DNA of 42,753 bases, from positions 1 through 42,753 of the forward strand of contig NZ_BMWB01000032.1 of assembly GCF_014651015.1 (NCBI RefSeq). The letters run 5' to 3'. The notes beneath the pieces were generated by a model, which saw only the letters and a program-made list of their open reading frames with translations, had not been told where the DNA came from and did no database searches. Positions 41,306-42,753 of this stretch are shown here, in pieces; the first letter of the stretch is position 1; every line of letters starts with the position of its first letter. The position numbers were made by a program, and so were the translations under genes. Source of the DNA: Streptomyces xantholiticus (GTDB lineage Bacteria; Actinomycetota; Actinomycetes; Streptomycetales; Streptomycetaceae).

Positions 41306-42307
41306 ATGCCCGAGGAGATCGACAACGTCGGAAAAGTAAGCCAGTCCCGCTACGAGCAGATCGTGGCCGAGCTGCGTGACGTGGTGGAACAGCAGACGCG
41401 CGGGCAGTTCACGATCGGGGACCGCGCCCTGGAGATCGAGCCGATGAGGGACTCAGGCGGCCACAACGATGTGGACCCGGAGTGGTCGGTGACCGCAGTG
41501 CTCACGCGGCTGGCCGAGGACATCGGCCTGAAGTTCAGCACGGTCAAGGCGGCGAGGTGGACGTCCTCGCGCTGGCCTGTTGACCGGCGCCGGAAAGGCG
41601 TCTCACACACCGTTCACCGCGTCCTGGCCCACATCGAGATCGAAGAGGAACGGTTCGCCTCGATCCTCTCGCTGCCCGAGGGCAAGGCCCGGTGGACGGT
41701 GGATGATGCCCGCCGGCGGGTCGGCAACCGCGTCGAGACGCCGGTGACCTCGAAGGAGAAGATCACCGCGATCCACACGCTGGCTCAGGACGACCAGGTC
41801 GCCGCAGCGGTGACCAGCGATTTCCTGAAGCGGCCGGAGGTGACGGCCAAGGTGACCCAGGTGGACAAGGCCCGGGTGGTGGATGAATTCACCCGCGACG
41901 AGCAGGTGGCAACCTCGGCTGCCACGAACCTGCTGCGCAGGCCGGACGTCGCGTTCAAGGCGATGAGCGACGACACCGCCCGCTTCCAGGTCAACCATGC
42001 CCAGGCCGAGCGCGGCCGGCAAGCCCGCCACCAGTTCGAGGACACAAGTCCGGTCGCCCCGGCGGTCCGCCATATCGACCGGACGGTGGAGTTCCTGGAC
42101 CTGGTCACCGCCTGCCACTCGTTCGTGGCCGCGGCCGGCCGCGCGGTTCCGGGCCTGCGCGATCGCACGCTCGGCGAGGACGAGCGCACCATCGTGCACG
42201 AGAACGTCGCGAAGGTACGGGCGACGCTGGACTGGATCGAGACCGCAGTCGACACGGGCAAGGTCGACATGGACGACGAGCTGGCTCGCATGCTGAAGGG
42301 CGAGTAG
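41306..42307 (+). CDS. DUF6192 (RacO-like) protein
   Basis: 333 residues from the ATG at 41306 with GGTGAGAG upstream (41291 is an alternative). Conserved blocks: QSRYEQIVAELRDVVEQQTR, GQFTIGDRALEIEPMRDSGG, VLTRLAEDIGLKFSTVKAAR (HTH-like), VNHAQAERGRQARHQFEDTS and DDELARMLKGE. The family is widespread on Streptomyces plasmids and islands and has a ParB-like HTH layout; its biochemical role is not established. The next gene starts two bases after the stop, so they are translated together. Intact. Confidence 0.85.
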   Translation: MPEEIDNVGKVSQSRYEQIVAELRDVVEQQTRGQFTIGDRALEIEPMRDSGGHNDVDPEWSVTAVLTRLAEDIGLKFSTVKAARWTSSRWPVDRRRKGVSHTVHRVLAHIEIEEERFASILSLPEGKARWTVDDARRRVGNRVETPVTSKEKITAIHTLAQDDQVAAAVTSDFLKRPEVTAKVTQVDKARVVDEFTRDEQVATSAATNLLRRPDVAFKAMSDDTARFQVNHAQAERGRQARHQFEDTSPVAPAVRHIDRTVEFLDLVTACHSFVAAAGRAVPGLRDRTLGEDERTIVHENVAKVRATLDWIETAVDTGKVDMDDELARMLKGE

Positions 42308-42309
42308 GC

Positions 42310-42729
42310 ATGCCCCGCGCCTCACGGCGCGGGGGTGACGCCGCCAAGCGGCATGCGGACACCCTGCGGTTCGTGCTGCTCGAGGCCCGGCCCGCCGGGC
42401 TGCTGTTCCACCAGCTGACCCGCGCTTCTGACCTGTCTCCCAGCCAGGTCAGAGCCGGTCTGGCCTGCCTGCGCGACATCATCGCGGAGAGCGGCTGGCC
42501 GCCACTGATCTGGACCAGGGCCGACGGCTACCTGCTCGGCGCCGAACCGGTCGCCCTCCAGGCATACGAACGGGCCGTACTCACCGGGAAACTGACCGAG
42601 TTCCGCCGGTTCCTCACCGGCACCGTTGCCCCGCACGCCACCGCCCACCCGGGCGACAAGTGGGTCAAGCACATCATCGCCCAGCTCAACTCCATCGAAT
42701 CCACCCTCGACCTCGTCGTCTCGTCCTGA
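42310..42729 (+). CDS. RacP-family protein
   Basis: 139 residues. RHADTLRFVLLEARPAGLLF and LTRASDLSPSQVRAGLACLR form a winged-helix-like DNA-binding region; TRADGYLLGAEPVALQAYER and the C-terminal VKHIIAQLNSIESTLDLVVS are the usual rest of the family. It is encoded directly behind the DUF6192 gene, the standard arrangement, which suggests a joint regulatory or maintenance function. Complete; stop at 42727-42729. Confidence 0.8.
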   Translation: MPRASRRGGDAAKRHADTLRFVLLEARPAGLLFHQLTRASDLSPSQVRAGLACLRDIIAESGWPPLIWTRADGYLLGAEPVALQAYERAVLTGKLTEFRRFLTGTVAPHATAHPGDKWVKHIIAQLNSIESTLDLVVSS

Positions 42730-42753
42730 CCACCACGAGCGGTCCGCCCGGCC

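Noticed and set aside
1..42753. tRNA genes, att sites or a phage integrase
   Set aside because: No cloverleaf with a TTCGA-type T-loop, no tyrosine or serine recombinase apart from IS relics, and no phage structural genes were seen.

Overview
The window is high-GC DNA with GC-rich third codon positions, TANNNT-type -10 boxes close to start codons and many families typical of Streptomyces (LAL-type LuxR regulator, DUF6192/RacP pair, DUF1877, secreted YVTN beta-propeller). It reads as an accessory, transposon-littered stretch of a Streptomyces chromosome arm, linear plasmid or integrated element. No rRNA, tRNA, replication origin, integrase or complete mobile element was found. Many genes carry a single lesion (a one-base frameshift or one in-frame stop) while the sequence on both sides still looks conserved. 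This is either real decay or indel error in the assembly, and it cannot be settled from the sequence alone.

Layout. 0-7 kb: a GT1-type glycosyltransferase, a large ATP-binding LuxR regulator whose HTH is out of frame, and protein-kinase debris, lying between two oppositely oriented scraps of the same IS5-type transposase. 7-14 kb: a lipoprotein alpha/beta hydrolase, then scrap of IS110, IS5-like, Tn3 and IS3 elements enclosing a damaged zinc-ribbon gene and an intact pair of secreted-protein genes (a small secreted protein and a C39-like cysteine peptidase). 14.5-17.3 kb: two membrane proteins that share a Gly-rich '...TGDHN' motif, a three-repeat orphan type I-E CRISPR remnant, and two small proteins. 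17.6-19.2 kb: a DUF1877 protein and a second IS110 relic. 19.6-22.6 kb: a coupled lipoprotein and a large secreted protein combining an HExxH motif, a vWD domain and three repeats.

22.7-25.3 kb: an orphan LexA peptidase domain and small unknown genes separated by two copies of a tandem-hairpin element with an identical loop. 25.5-28.7 kb: a metallo-hydrolase divergent from a MerR regulator; the MerR gene is joined to the 3' end of an Rhs toxin gene with an AT-richer membrane-protein gene (candidate immunity) behind it; then membrane proteins. 29-31.4 kb: a broken helical protein and an AbiEii-like nucleotidyltransferase with its partner. 31.6-33 kb: chimeric fragments. 33.2-35.7 kb: an intact membrane-anchored substrate-binding plus VWA protein with a helical cytoplasmic N-terminus. 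35.7-38.8 kb: small plasmid-type genes and a broken Imm-5-like immunity gene. 38.9-42.7 kb: a secreted seven-bladed YVTN propeller, a twin zinc-ribbon protein and a DUF6192/RacP operon, with a detached copy of the DUF6192 C-terminus nearby.

The most unusual signals are the paired tandem hairpins, the shared Gly-rich motif proteins, the HExxH-vWD protein with its coupled lipoprotein, the receptor-like SBP-VWA fusion, the Rhs tip/immunity scrap and the orphan CRISPR remnant.
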